Shown: positions 16,663 through 25,883, counted from the first letter of the stretch. The stretch: 64,000 nucleotides of DNA from Streptomyces syringium (GCF_017876625.1 NZ_JAGIOH010000001.1:1488001-1552000); one strand, 5' to 3'. Numbers and translations are program-made. The notes: generated by a model from the sequence alone, not told the origin.

Positions 16663-16772
16663 CTGCCACACCTCCGAGGAGACGGCCCGCCGGTCTGCGC
16701 AGACCACGGGCCACAGCACGTCGCACCCCCCACGCACCGCTCAGCCGAGCCCCCCACTGGAGGAAACCGATC

Positions 16773-19178
16773 GTGTTGTTCCACAAGAGACCCCGCAGGA
16801 GACCCCACCCGTCAGCCCTTCCGGGCCGGACCCGCATCACCCTCGCCGCGGCCGGCGCCGCCGTCACCGGACTGCTGCTCGGCACCCTCACGGCGACCGC
16901 CTCGCACGCCGAGGACCAGGCAGCCTGCCGCCCCGACGGCCTCTACGCCACCCCGGGCGTGAACGTCCCGTACTGCTCGGTCTACGACTCCGCCGGCCGC
17001 GAGAAAATGGGCGCCGACCACCAGCGCCGCATCATCGGCTACTTCACCGGCTGGCGCACCGGCAAGGACGGCACCCCCGCGTATCTCGCCTCCGACATCC
17101 CGTGGGACAAGGTCACCCACCTCAACTACGCCTTCGCGCACGTCGACGCCGGCAACAAGATCTCCGTCGGCGCCGACGGCGCCGCCAACCCCGCCACCGG
17201 CATGACCTGGCCGGGGGTGGCGGGCGCCGAAATGGACCCGGCCCTCCCCTACCGCGGCCACTTCAATCTGCTGAGCAAATTCAAGAAGCAGCACCCGAAC
17301 GTCCGGACGCTCATTTCGGTGGGCGGCTGGGCGGAGACCGGCGGCTATATCGACGAGAACGGGAAGCGCGTCGACGCCGGTGGTTTCTACCGCACCGCGA
17401 CGAACGCCGACGGCTCGGTGAACCAGGCCGGGATCGACACCTTCGCGGACTCCGCCGTCGCGTTCGTCAAGAAATACGGATTCAACGGCGTCGACATCGA
17501 CTACGAATACCCGACGTCCATGAAGGACGCCGGGAACCCCAAGGACTGGGCCCTCGCCAACGCCCGGCGGGGCGGTCTCAACAAGGGCTACGCGGCGCTG
17601 ATGAAGACGCTCCGGGAAAAGCTCGACCGGGCCGGCGCCGCGGACGGGAAGCACTATCTGCTGTCCGTCGCCGCACCGTCGTCCGCGTATCTGCTGCGCG
17701 GCATGGAGACGTACCAGACGACGAAGTACCTGGATTACGTCAACGTGATGTCGTACGACCTGCACGGCGCCTGGAACGAATTCGTCGGGCCGAACGCCGC
17801 GCTGTACGACGACGGCAAGGACGCGGAACTCGCCAAGTGGGGCGTCTACTCCACGGCACAGTACGGCGGCACCGGATATCTGAACGGCGACTGGGCGTAC
17901 CACTACTTCCGCGGGGCCCTGCCCCCCGGGCGGGTCAATCTCGGTCTGCCCTATTACACCCGCGGCTGGAAGAACGTCACCGGCGGTACGAACGGCCTGT
18001 GGGGCACCGCGAAGGCCACCTCCTGTCCCGCCGGCTCCGGCCTGACCAGCTGTGGTGACGGCGCGGTCGGCATCGACAACCTCTGGCACGACAAGGACGA
18101 CGACGGCAAGGAGTCCCCGGCCGGTTCGAACCCGATGTGGCACGCGAAGAACCTGGAGAAGGGCGTCGTCGGGGACTACGCCGGAAAGTACGGATTCCCG
18201 GCCGGCACCAAGCTCACCGGCAGCTACACCCGCCACTACGACACCACACTGACCGCCCCCTGGCTCTGGAACGCCGAGAAGAAGGTCTTCCTCTCCACCG
18301 AGGACGAGCAGTCGGTCAAGGCCAAGGCCCAGTACGTGGTCGACAAGGGGCTCGGCGGCACGATGATCTGGGAGCTCGCGGGCGACTACGACTGGAACGC
18401 CGCCAAGGGGCAGTACGAGGTGGGCGACACGCTCACCACCGCGCTGTACGACGCCTTCAGGTCCGCCCCCGGCTACGGCGACCGGCGGGCCACCACCGCG
18501 ATGCCGGCCGAGGCACTCGACCTGGAGGTGAGCCTCACGAACTTCCCGCTCGGCGACTCCAACTACCCGATCAACCCGAAGGTCCGCATCACCAACCGCA
18601 CCAAGGCCACCGTCCCCGGCGGCTCGGAGTTCCAGTTCGACTACGGCACCTCCGCACCGGGCAACGCCAAGGACCAGTCCGGCTGGGGCCTGAAGGTCGT
18701 CCGCAGCGACCACACCGCCTCGCACAACATCGGCGGCCTCAAGGGCGACTACCACCGGGTCTCGGTGAAACTGCCGGACCGTCAGCCGCTCGCACCGGGG
18801 GCCTCGGCGGACCTCGACTTCGTCTACTACCTGCCGGCCGCCACCCCCTCGAACTGGACCGTGAGCTTCGGCGGGAAGACCTACGCCCTCGCCGGTGACC
18901 TGGCACGCGGCACGACCGTCGTCGACCCGGGCGGCCCCACCCCGACCCCGACCGCCACCCCGACGGCTTCCCCCACACCGACACCCACCCCGACGCCCAC
19001 CGCCACCCCCACCGGCGGCGCCTGCGCGGCACCGTCCTGGAACAGCGCGAACGCCTACAACGGAGGCGCCACCGTCTCCTGGAAGGGCCACTCCTGGAAG
19101 GCCAAATGGTGGACGCGGGGCGAAGAGCCCGGCACCACCGGCGAATGGGGGGTGTGGCAGAACCTCGGCAGCTGCTGA
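16773..19178 (+). CDS. chiD: Secreted family-18 chitinase (ChiD-like)
   Basis: An 801-residue exported endochitinase. It has an Arg-rich N-terminus with a hydrophobic core and AEDQAAC cleavage region (about residues 40-48). The GH18 barrel spans about 80-570, with SVGGWAETGG and the catalytic NGVDIDYEYP (proton donor Glu245). A fibronectin-like/CBM2-like beta domain (to about 710) is followed by a Pro-Thr linker and a C-terminal CBM5/12 chitin-binding domain with WKGHSWKAKWW. The first Asp of the usual DxxDxDxE motif is Asn238. Position and order match SCO1429, chiD. GTG 16773 has GGAGG ten bases upstream. Confidence 0.93.
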   Translation: MLFHKRPRRRPHPSALPGRTRITLAAAGAAVTGLLLGTLTATASHAEDQAACRPDGLYATPGVNVPYCSVYDSAGREKMGADHQRRIIGYFTGWRTGKDGTPAYLASDIPWDKVTHLNYAFAHVDAGNKISVGADGAANPATGMTWPGVAGAEMDPALPYRGHFNLLSKFKKQHPNVRTLISVGGWAETGGYIDENGKRVDAGGFYRTATNADGSVNQAGIDTFADSAVAFVKKYGFNGVDIDYEYPTSMKDAGNPKDWALANARRGGLNKGYAALMKTLREKLDRAGAADGKHYLLSVAAPSSAYLLRGMETYQTTKYLDYVNVMSYDLHGAWNEFVGPNAALYDDGKDAELAKWGVYSTAQYGGTGYLNGDWAYHYFRGALPPGRVNLGLPYYTRGWKNVTGGTNGLWGTAKATSCPAGSGLTSCGDGAVGIDNLWHDKDDDGKESPAGSNPMWHAKNLEKGVVGDYAGKYGFPAGTKLTGSYTRHYDTTLTAPWLWNAEKKVFLSTEDEQSVKAKAQYVVDKGLGGTMIWELAGDYDWNAAKGQYEVGDTLTTALYDAFRSAPGYGDRRATTAMPAEALDLEVSLTNFPLGDSNYPINPKVRITNRTKATVPGGSEFQFDYGTSAPGNAKDQSGWGLKVVRSDHTASHNIGGLKGDYHRVSVKLPDRQPLAPGASADLDFVYYLPAATPSNWTVSFGGKTYALAGDLARGTTVVDPGGPTPTPTATPTASPTPTPTPTPTATPTGGACAAPSWNSANAYNGGATVSWKGHSWKAKWWTRGEEPGTTGEWGVWQNLGSC

Positions 19179-19199
19179 GGTCCACCCGTCCCCCACCGG

Positions 19200-19240
19200 C
19201 CGGCCCCGGGGCGCCCTCCCGCCCGTTCCCCCGGGGCCGG
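19200..19240 (+). terminator. Hairpin after the chitinase gene
   Basis: Perfect 12-base GC stem (19200-19211 with 19229-19240) with a 17-base loop, 21 bases past the chitinase stop. Confidence 0.6.
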
Positions 19241-19304
19241 CCCCCGGCGCCGACCGCGTACACGGGGTCGACCCGCGCGGGCCCGTCGGGAAGGATGCGG
19301 AGCG

Positions 19305-20528
19305 ATGAGCACCACACACAGCCGTCCGGACCCCCGGGTGCGCCGCGCGCGGATCGCCGTGGCCACGGTCTTCGCCGTGCACGGCGCCGTCACCGGCAAT
19401 TTCGCCGCCCGCGTCCCGTGGGTCCAGGAGCACGCGGGCATCAGCCCCGGGCAGCTCGGACTCGCGCTGGCCTTCCCCGCGATCGGCGCCTCGGTCGCGA
19501 TGCCGCTCGCGGGCCGGGTCAGCCGCCGTTTCGGCTCACGGGCCGCGCTGCGCGGTCTGCTGGTCCTGTGGTGCGCCGCCCTCGTGCCGCCCGCCTTCGC
19601 CCCCGGCCTGCTGGCCCTGTGCGGGGCGCTGGCGGTGTACGGCGCGACGGCCGGGATGGCGGACGTCGCCATGAACGCGCTCGGGGTGCAGACCGAGGAC
19701 CGTCTGGGCCGCTCGATCATGTCCTCACTGCACGGGATGTGGAGCGTCGGCGGGCTCGTGGGGTCGGCGGTGGGCGCCGTCGCCGCGCACGCCGGCATCG
19801 ACGCCCGGATCCAGTTCGCCCTCGCCGCGGGTGCCCTGGCCGTCATCGGCGCGGCCGCCTGCCGCTGGGTCCTCGATCTGCGCACGCCCCCGGACGAACG
19901 GCCGGCGGCCGAGCCGGGCGGAGGGCGGCGACAGGCTCTGCTGCCACCGCGCTCCGCGCTGCTGATCGGCGCGGTCGGGTTCTGCGCGGTCTTCGCCGAG
20001 GGGGCGAGCCTGGACTGGTCGGCGGTCTATCTCCGGGAGGCCGTCGGCTCCGGGCCGGGCCTGGCGGCCGCGTGCACCACGGCGTTCTCGTGCACGATGG
20101 CGGCGGCCCGGTTCGCCGGTGACGCGGCGGTACGGCGCTTCGGGCCGGTGCGTACCGTGCGGGTGGGCGGCGTGGCCGCGACCGCGGGCGGGGTGCTGGT
20201 GGTCACCGCGGCCGGCCCGGTGCCCGCCATCGCCGGTTTCGGTCTCATCGGCCTCGGCATCGCCGTCGTCGTCCCGCTGGCCTTCGCCGCGGCCGGCCGC
20301 AGCGGCTCGGACCCCAGCCGGGCGATCGCCACCGTCGCGACGGTCACGTACACCTCGGGCCTGATCGCCCCGGCGGCCATCGGGCAGATCGCCGATGCCA
20401 CGTCGCTGATGGTCTCGTTCACGGTGGTGACCGCCCTGACCGCGGGGCTGGTGGTCGGAGCGGGTGTCCTGCGGGCTCCGGCCCGCGAGGCGAGCGCGCA
20501 CCGCACGGCCTCCGCCACGAAGACCTGA
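19305..20528 (+). CDS. MFS transporter, YbjJ-like
   Basis: A 407-residue inner-membrane protein with about 12 hydrophobic segments in two six-helix halves. The loop between helices 2 and 3 reads GRVSRRFGSRAALRG, the MFS signature. GMADVAMNALGVQTED and SLHGMWSVGGLVGS in helices 4-5 are typical of the YbjJ-like branch, whose substrates are mostly unknown. It follows the chitinase by 126 bases but a hairpin lies between, so co-transcription is doubtful. Confidence 0.88.
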   Translation: MSTTHSRPDPRVRRARIAVATVFAVHGAVTGNFAARVPWVQEHAGISPGQLGLALAFPAIGASVAMPLAGRVSRRFGSRAALRGLLVLWCAALVPPAFAPGLLALCGALAVYGATAGMADVAMNALGVQTEDRLGRSIMSSLHGMWSVGGLVGSAVGAVAAHAGIDARIQFALAAGALAVIGAAACRWVLDLRTPPDERPAAEPGGGRRQALLPPRSALLIGAVGFCAVFAEGASLDWSAVYLREAVGSGPGLAAACTTAFSCTMAAARFAGDAAVRRFGPVRTVRVGGVAATAGGVLVVTAAGPVPAIAGFGLIGLGIAVVVPLAFAAAGRSGSDPSRAIATVATVTYTSGLIAPAAIGQIADATSLMVSFTVVTALTAGLVVGAGVLRAPAREASAHRTASATKT

Positions 20529-20560
20529 CGCCCCTTCCCGCCCGGTACCCGGACACGACT

Positions 20561-20609
20561 CCGCGGGCCGTACGACGGGCCCACGAGGGGCCCGGCGTAC
20601 GGCCCGCGG
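20561..20609. terminator. Bidirectional terminator between MFS and His-rich genes
   Basis: Perfect 13-base stem CCGCGGGCCGTAC (20561-20573) / GTACGGCCCGCGG (20597-20609), with an inner GGGCCC pair. It lies between convergent genes. Confidence 0.8.
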
Positions 20610-20632
20610 TGCGGACCGTCGTCTGCCGGCTG

Positions 20633-21568
20633 TCAGAGGCTGATGATCAGCAGGTTGTGGTCCTGGCCGTGGCCGCCGTGGTTCTTCCCGTGGTGGCCGT
20701 AGTCACCGTTGTGGTGTCCACCGTTGTCGTGGCCGTTGTAGTGGCCGCCGTTGTGGTGCCCGTTGTTGTGGCCGTTGTAGTGGCCGTTGTCGTGTCCGTT
20801 GTGGCGCCCGTTGTGGTGGCCGTTGTGGTGGCCCCGGTCGCAGTCGCGGCCGTTGCGCCCGTTGTGGTCGCCGTTGTGGTGCCCGTTGTGGTCGCGGCCG
20901 TTGTCCCACTTGTGGTCGCGGCCGTTGTGGTCGCCCTTGTGGTGGCCGTTGTCGCCGTTGTGGTGGCCCCACTTGCCGTTGTGGTCGCCGTTGTGGCCGT
21001 TGTGGCCGTTGTGGCCCCACTTGTGGTCGCCGTTGTGGCTCCACTTGCCGTGGTGGCCGCCCCAGCCGTTGTGGTGCCCACCATTGTCGTGGCCATTGTG
21101 GTGGCCGCCGTTGTGGCCGTGGCCCCAGCCGCCGCCCCAGCCGCCCCAGCCGCCCAGCCAGGCCCAGAGGCCGCTGTTGTGGCCGTTGGAGTGACCGCCG
21201 AAGTAGCCGCCCCAGCCGTTGTGGCCGCCGTTGTGGCCGCCCCAGCCGTTGTGGTGTCCACCGTTGTCGTGGCCGTTGTCGTGGCCGCCGTTGTGGTGGC
21301 CGTTGTAGTGGCCGTTGTGGTGGCCATTGCCGTTGTGGTGGCCATTGCCGTTGTGGTGGCCGTTGCCGTTGTGATGGCCGTTGTGGTGGCCGCCGCCGCA
21401 GCGACGGTGGCAGTCACCGTCCCGGTCGTGGCCGTTACGGTCGTCGTCGTCGTGACCCCACGCCGCGGCGGGGGCCTGCGGTGCGGCCTGAGCCACCCCC
21501 GACATCGGCACGATAGTGGCCGCGGCGACGATCGCGGCGGCCGCGGTGCGGCCGACGAGCTTACGCAT
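20633..21568 (-). CDS. Secreted His/Asn/Gly-rich tandem-repeat protein
   Basis: A 311-residue exported protein. MRKLVGRTAAAAIVAAATIV and SGVAQA form a clear signal peptide (cleavage near residue 28). The mature ~283 residues are almost entirely degenerate HHNG, HNGG, HDNG and NGHYNG units; I count about 68 His, roughly a quarter of the residues. A Gly/Trp-rich island (GLWAWLGGWGGWGGGWG) sits near the middle. CHRRC comes before the repeats, and one further Cys follows the island. The end is hydrophobic, NLLIISL. High His content suggests metal binding or a pH-responsive extracellular coat, but this is inference. I do not recognise a named family. ATG 21568 has GGGAG nine bases upstream. Confidence 0.8.
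   Translation of the reverse strand: MRKLVGRTAAAAIVAAATIVPMSGVAQAAPQAPAAAWGHDDDDRNGHDRDGDCHRRCGGGHHNGHHNGNGHHNGNGHHNGNGHHNGHYNGHHNGGHDNGHDNGGHHNGWGGHNGGHNGWGGYFGGHSNGHNSGLWAWLGGWGGWGGGWGHGHNGGHHNGHDNGGHHNGWGGHHGKWSHNGDHKWGHNGHNGHNGDHNGKWGHHNGDNGHHKGDHNGRDHKWDNGRDHNGHHNGDHNGRNGRDCDRGHHNGHHNGRHNGHDNGHYNGHNNGHHNGGHYNGHDNGGHHNGDYGHHGKNHGGHGQDHNLLIISL
20650..21440. repeat. Tandem short DNA repeats encoding the HHNG region
   Basis: The DNA is made of 6-15 base units of the type CCGTTGTGG and CCGTTGTGGTGG with small variations. Because the units are multiples of 3, all minus-strand frames stay open, giving Thr/Ala and Pro/Gln/Arg reading frames that are not genes. Expansion and contraction between strains is likely. 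Confidence 0.9.
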
Positions 21569-21783
21569 GTATGTCTCCCGGTCTTGCAGGAATCGGACAC
21601 TGGGACGCATACCTCGCACATCTCGGGCGCTAGCGGATGTATCGGGTCATACAGTCGTACGGGGGGCGAATTGGGCCGGTCGTCGCAACCCGCTGCGCCA
21701 ACCGGGCGCCCACGGCGGCAGGAAGCACCGGACGCCCCCGCTTAGCATGGTCCGGATCCATTTCAAGAACACAGGGAGTAACC
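21569..21783. other. Divergent promoter region of the His-rich and permease genes
   Basis: 215 bases. An AT-leaning block at 21630-21660 holds the small palindrome TGTATCGGGTCATACA. TAGCAT at 21743-21748 could be a -10 for the permease, but I found no matching -35. Nothing else is recognisable. Confidence 0.4.
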
Positions 21784-23187
21784 ATGGGCCTCGGCGTGCG
21801 CTGGACTCTGCACGGCGACGGGCGCACCCCCGCCCCCGGAGCCGTGGTCAGGCCCGACGAACGGCTCTCGTGGCCTCGCACCGCGGGCCTCGGCGCGCAG
21901 CACGTGGTCGCCATGTTCGGCGCATCGTTCGTCGCACCCGTTCTGATGGGTCTCGACCCGAATCTCGCGATCATGATGTCGGGCGTCGCCACGATCGTCT
22001 TCCTGCTGGCGACCCGCGGCCGGGTACCCAGCTATCTGGGCTGCAGCCTCTCCTTCGTCGGTGTCGCGGCCATCATCCGGGCGCAGGGCGGCGGCAGCGC
22101 GGCCGTCACCGGCGCGATCCTGGTGGTCGGCGCGGTGCTGTTCCTCAGCGGTCTCGCGGTGAAGAAGTTCGGCGCGCGGATCATCCACGCGGCGATGCCG
22201 CCGGTGGTGACCGGTGCCGTGGTGATGCTGATCGGGTTCAACCTCGCCCCGGTCACGGCGAGCACGTACTGGCCGCAGGACCAGTGGACGGCACTGCTCA
22301 CCATGCTCTTCACCGGTCTGGCCGTGGTGTGCCTGCGCGGCTTCTGGTCGCGCGTCGCGATCTTCCTCGGACTGCTCTTCGGCTATGCCCTCTCCTGGGT
22401 CCTGGACCGGGTCTTCGGGAAGATCCACTCGGTGCACGGCGGCCCGGAGGCCGTCGACCACTGGCGGCTGGACCTGTCGGGTGTCTCCACGGCGGACTGG
22501 GTCGGCCTGCCGTCGCTGCACGCCCCGAGCTTCGGCTGGTCCGCGATCCTGGTGGCACTGCCCGTCGTCATCGCCCTGATCGCGGAGAACGCCGGTCACG
22601 TCAAGGCGGTCGGCGAGATGACCGGCGATCCACTGGACGACCAGCTGGGCACCGCGATCGCCGCGGACGGCGCGGCGACGATGCTCTCCACGGCGGTCGG
22701 CGGCCCGGCCAACACCACCTACTCCGAGAACATCGGCGTCATGGCGGCCACCCGCGTCTACTCCACCGCCGCCTACTGGGCCGCGGCCGGTTTCGCGCTG
22801 CTGTTCGGTCTGTGCCCGAAGTTCGGCGCGGTCGTCGCGGCCGTGCCGGGTGGTGTGCTGGGCGGTATCACCGTCATTCTGTACGGCATGATCGGCCTGC
22901 TCGGCGCGCAGATCTGGGTGCACAACAAGGTGGACCTGCGCAATCCGCTGAATCTGGTGCCGGTCGCGGCGGGCGTCATCATCGGCGTCGGCGGGGTGAG
23001 CCTGAAGATCAGCGACAACTTCGAGCTGAGCGGTATCGCGCTCGGCACGATCGTCGTCATCACCGGCTACCACGTGCTGCGCGCCCTGGCACCGGCCCAC
23101 CTCAAGCAGCAGGAGCCGCTGCTGGACGCCGGCACGAGCGGCTACGACGACGCCACCGGCGAGGGGCCGGCGGGCCGCGCGGGCTGA
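21784..23187 (+). CDS. NCS2-family uracil/xanthine permease
   Basis: A 467-residue inner-membrane proton symporter for nucleobases. It has 12-14 hydrophobic segments and the NCS2 signatures: GLGAQHVVAMFG near the start, ENAGHVKAVGEMTG with the substrate-binding Glu, and GGPANTTYSENIGVM. The TTYSENIG sequence is usual in uracil transporters (UraA, PyrP) rather than xanthine ones, but the substrate is not proven. ATG 21784 has AGGGAG upstream. It is read alone, divergent from the His-rich gene; salvage of uracil would complement the pyr operon further right. Confidence 0.92.
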   Translation: MGLGVRWTLHGDGRTPAPGAVVRPDERLSWPRTAGLGAQHVVAMFGASFVAPVLMGLDPNLAIMMSGVATIVFLLATRGRVPSYLGCSLSFVGVAAIIRAQGGGSAAVTGAILVVGAVLFLSGLAVKKFGARIIHAAMPPVVTGAVVMLIGFNLAPVTASTYWPQDQWTALLTMLFTGLAVVCLRGFWSRVAIFLGLLFGYALSWVLDRVFGKIHSVHGGPEAVDHWRLDLSGVSTADWVGLPSLHAPSFGWSAILVALPVVIALIAENAGHVKAVGEMTGDPLDDQLGTAIAADGAATMLSTAVGGPANTTYSENIGVMAATRVYSTAAYWAAAGFALLFGLCPKFGAVVAAVPGGVLGGITVILYGMIGLLGAQIWVHNKVDLRNPLNLVPVAAGVIIGVGGVSLKISDNFELSGIALGTIVVITGYHVLRALAPAHLKQQEPLLDAGTSGYDDATGEGPAGRAG

Positions 23188-23283
23188 CCCCACCCCGACC
23201 GCCCGGCGGGCGCCGTTCATCCGTTCCGGTGCACCGCCGTCCGCGTCCCCCTACGTTCCGTACGCGCCTGTCACTCTGTGCGC

Positions 23284-23976
23284 ATGACGACGACGCGGGC
23301 ACAGTCGCACGTGCCCACCGGGATCGACGGGGTGCTGGCGCGGATGCGCGACCTTCAGGCGGCGCTGCCCCCGGGTGACGGGGTGGCCGTCTTCAACCGG
23401 GTGTACCTGTCGGTCACCGAGGAGATCGGCCGGTGCGTGAGCGCGGGGGCGTTCGGGAACGCGGTGGCGGCGGCGGAGCTGGACGTCCGCTTCGCCGGGC
23501 GGTATCTCGCGGCGGTGGACCGCTGTTCCTCGGGCCGGCGGCCGCCCGCCTGCTGGCGGCCGCTGTTCCAGATGCGCGGCCACCCGGCCGTGCGCCCGCT
23601 GCAGTTCGCGCTGGCGGGTATCAACGCCCACATCGGTCACGACCTGGCGCTCGCCCTCGCCGACACCTGCCGGATCCTGGGCGTCGAACCCCGCGCGCTG
23701 GAGGGTGACTTCGACCGGATCGGCCATCTGCTCGTCGCCCTGGAGGAGCGGATCCGTGAGGAGCTGATGCCCGGTCCGGATCTGCTGGACGTCGCCGATC
23801 CGCTGACGCATCTGGTGGGCTCGTGGAGCCTGGAGGCCGCGCGGGACGCGGCGTGGGCGTCGTTCCGCGCGCTGTGGGCGGTGCGCGGACTGCCGGATCT
23901 GGCGGCGGAGTTCACCGACCGCGTCGACGCGAGCGTCGGCCTGGTGGGGCGCTGTCTGCTCACCCCGCTGGGCTGA
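23284..23976 (+). CDS. DUF5995 family protein
   Basis: A 230-residue soluble, all-alpha protein. DVRFAGRYLAAVD, ACWRPLFQMR, LQFALAGINAHIGHDL and DPLTHLVGSWSLEAARDAAW are the conserved stretches I associate with DUF5995 in actinobacteria. The His residues of NAHIGHDL and of DPLTHL could bind a ligand or metal. No function is known. ATG 23284 is chosen; an in-frame GTG two codons earlier is equally possible, and no clear ribosome site is visible for either. Confidence 0.78.
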   Translation: MTTTRAQSHVPTGIDGVLARMRDLQAALPPGDGVAVFNRVYLSVTEEIGRCVSAGAFGNAVAAAELDVRFAGRYLAAVDRCSSGRRPPACWRPLFQMRGHPAVRPLQFALAGINAHIGHDLALALADTCRILGVEPRALEGDFDRIGHLLVALEERIREELMPGPDLLDVADPLTHLVGSWSLEAARDAAWASFRALWAVRGLPDLAAEFTDRVDASVGLVGRCLLTPLG

Positions 23977-23991
23977 GGCGGGAAAGGCCGA

Positions 23992-24022
23992 GGGCCCCGG
24001 AACCGGGGTGGTTCCAGGGCCC
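23992..24022. terminator. Terminator between convergent DUF5995 and davB genes
   Basis: 13-base stem (23992-24004 with 24010-24022) with a single C-A mismatch and a 5-base loop, placed between two convergent stops. Confidence 0.8.
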
Positions 24023-24056
24023 TTCAGCGGTCTCGGTGCACCGGTGTCGGTCGGGG

Positions 24057-25790
24057 TCAGTCCTCCGGCAGTTCCACCGGCGCGATCTCGTCGTAGACGT
24101 CACCGGGGCCGGGGTTCGTGGCGTCCGTGGCGCCGCCGAAGAGGTTCATCACGCCCCACACCGCGTTGAGCGCGGTCTGCACCGCGCCCTCGGCCCAGCC
24201 GGCCGTCCAGGAGATGTCGTCGCCCGCGAGGAACAGGCCGCGCTTGTCCTCGGGGAGGCGGTCCTGCATGAAGTGGGTGAACAGACGCCGCTGGTAGCGG
24301 TAGTGGCCCGGCAGGTTGGCCTTGAACGCGCCCATGAAGTAGGGCTCGTTCTCCCAGGAGACGGTGACCGGGTTGCCGATGATGTGACGGCGGATGTCGA
24401 CCTTCGGGTAGATCTCGCCCAGCGACTTGAGCATGACCTCCATCCGCTCGTTCGCCGAGAGCGGCAGCCACTTGAGGCTGTCGTCGCACCACGTGTACGA
24501 CAGGCAGATGACGGCCGGCTTGTCCGGGCCGTCGTCCAGCAGGTACGTGCCGCGGGTCATCCGGTCGGTGAGCGTCATCGACATGACGTCACGGCCGGTC
24601 TCGTTTCCCTCGTCGTCGACGGCCTTGTCCAGCCAGAACGGCCGGTCGACGGGCACGAAGAGCTTGGAGGACTCCATGTAGTGGGTGCGCTCCATCGCCG
24701 TCCAGTGGTCGATGGGGAAGAGCGAGTCGTCGCACTCGATCTTCGACAGCAGCATCCAGGACTGCGCGGTGAACACGGCCGCGCGGTAGGTGCTGATGTC
24801 ACCGGTCGCGTCGGTGACCGTGATGCGGTTGCCGGCCGTGCGGTGCATCCGGGTCACGGCGGGACGCGGCTCGCCGTTGTGCAGGGAGGAGAGCGAGGTG
24901 CCCTGCGCCCAGTGGACGATCTTCTCGGGCTCGCGCTCCCACAGGCGCAGCGGCAGCTGCTGCGAGCCGCCGACGATGCCGCGGTGGTGGTCGTCGGCCT
25001 CGGTGTAGACGACGCGCAGGATCTCCAGGATGGCGTTGGGGAAGTCGGTGTCCCAGCCGCCCGTGCCGAAGCCGACCTGGCCGAAGATCTCGCGGTGCTT
25101 GAAGGACTTGAAGGCCTCGGACTCGCAGAGGAAGCCGTAGAAGGTCTGGTTGTCGAGCTTCTCGACGAGCTTCGCCCAGATCTCACGGATGCGCGGCACA
25201 TCGCGCTCGCGCATGGCCTGGTTCATGTCGGAGAAGTCCGCGCCCTCCTCCAGACAGGCGTTCCACGCGTTCATCACGTCGCGGTAGACCTGCGGAAGGT
25301 CGTCGACGGTGACGGCGTAGTGGGACTCGCCCTTGAGGTCGACGACCGTGGAGGGGGTGTCGGGCGCGAGCGGGTTGGGGAACGGCTTGGTCTCCAGCCC
25401 GACGAGGTCGATGTAGTGCTGGAAGGCGGTGGAGGAGGGCGGGAAGCGCATGGCGCCCATCTCCGCGGTCAGCGGCCCGCTGTCGCCCTCGGCGTCACAG
25501 CCCTCGAAACCGACCGTCCGCAGCCGCCCGCCGATCTGGTCCGCCTCGTAGACGACGGGCTTGAGGCCCATCTTCATCAGCTCGTACGCGGCGATGATGC
25601 CGGACAGCCCGCCGCCGATGACGGCGACCTCGCTGCCGTGCTCGGTCGCCGGTATCTGGCCGAGGCCCGCCGGGTGGGCGAGGTAGTCGTCGTAGGCGTA
25701 CGGGAAGTCCGGGCCGAACATGGTGATCGGCGGCGAGGCCTGGGCCTCGTGCTGCTCGTCGTGGACGGCGGTGGGCACCGTGGACGTCAT
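24057..25790 (-). CDS. davB: L-lysine 2-monooxygenase (FAD amine-oxidase family)
   Basis: A 577-residue flavoenzyme that would convert L-lysine and O2 to 5-aminovaleramide, CO2 and water. The FAD dinucleotide fold VIGGGLSG is at residues 57-64 and the second FAD segment is GGRLRT. Throughout it closely resembles, from memory, Pseudomonas putida DavB: TMFGPDFPYAYDD and HPAGLG at the start, GTGGWDTDFPNAILEI in the middle, GDDISWTAGWAEGAVQTALN near the end. The closest alternatives are tryptophan or phenylalanine 2-monooxygenase. The amidase gene just upstream fits the lysine pathway. ATG 25790 has AGGAG upstream. Confidence 0.87.
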   Translation of the reverse strand: MTSTVPTAVHDEQHEAQASPPITMFGPDFPYAYDDYLAHPAGLGQIPATEHGSEVAVIGGGLSGIIAAYELMKMGLKPVVYEADQIGGRLRTVGFEGCDAEGDSGPLTAEMGAMRFPPSSTAFQHYIDLVGLETKPFPNPLAPDTPSTVVDLKGESHYAVTVDDLPQVYRDVMNAWNACLEEGADFSDMNQAMRERDVPRIREIWAKLVEKLDNQTFYGFLCESEAFKSFKHREIFGQVGFGTGGWDTDFPNAILEILRVVYTEADDHHRGIVGGSQQLPLRLWEREPEKIVHWAQGTSLSSLHNGEPRPAVTRMHRTAGNRITVTDATGDISTYRAAVFTAQSWMLLSKIECDDSLFPIDHWTAMERTHYMESSKLFVPVDRPFWLDKAVDDEGNETGRDVMSMTLTDRMTRGTYLLDDGPDKPAVICLSYTWCDDSLKWLPLSANERMEVMLKSLGEIYPKVDIRRHIIGNPVTVSWENEPYFMGAFKANLPGHYRYQRRLFTHFMQDRLPEDKRGLFLAGDDISWTAGWAEGAVQTALNAVWGVMNLFGGATDATNPGPGDVYDEIAPVELPED

Positions 25791-25883
25791 CGGCGGGACT
25801 CCTACTGGCAGGGGGTGCGGAAGGGCAGGGGAAGAGCGGGGGGGGGTGCTGAGGTGACGGGCCCGGGGCCGGGCCGGCTCAGG

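Noticed and set aside
20650..21440. Possible CRISPR-like array
   Set aside because: The units are 6-15 bases, directly joined and without unique spacers; they encode protein repeats.
20609..21745. Long plus-strand frame rich in Val/Ala opposite the His-rich gene, plus Thr/Ala-rich minus frames
   Set aside because: These follow from the repeated codons of the HHNG gene read in other registers; they have no signal, ribosome site or composition of a real protein.
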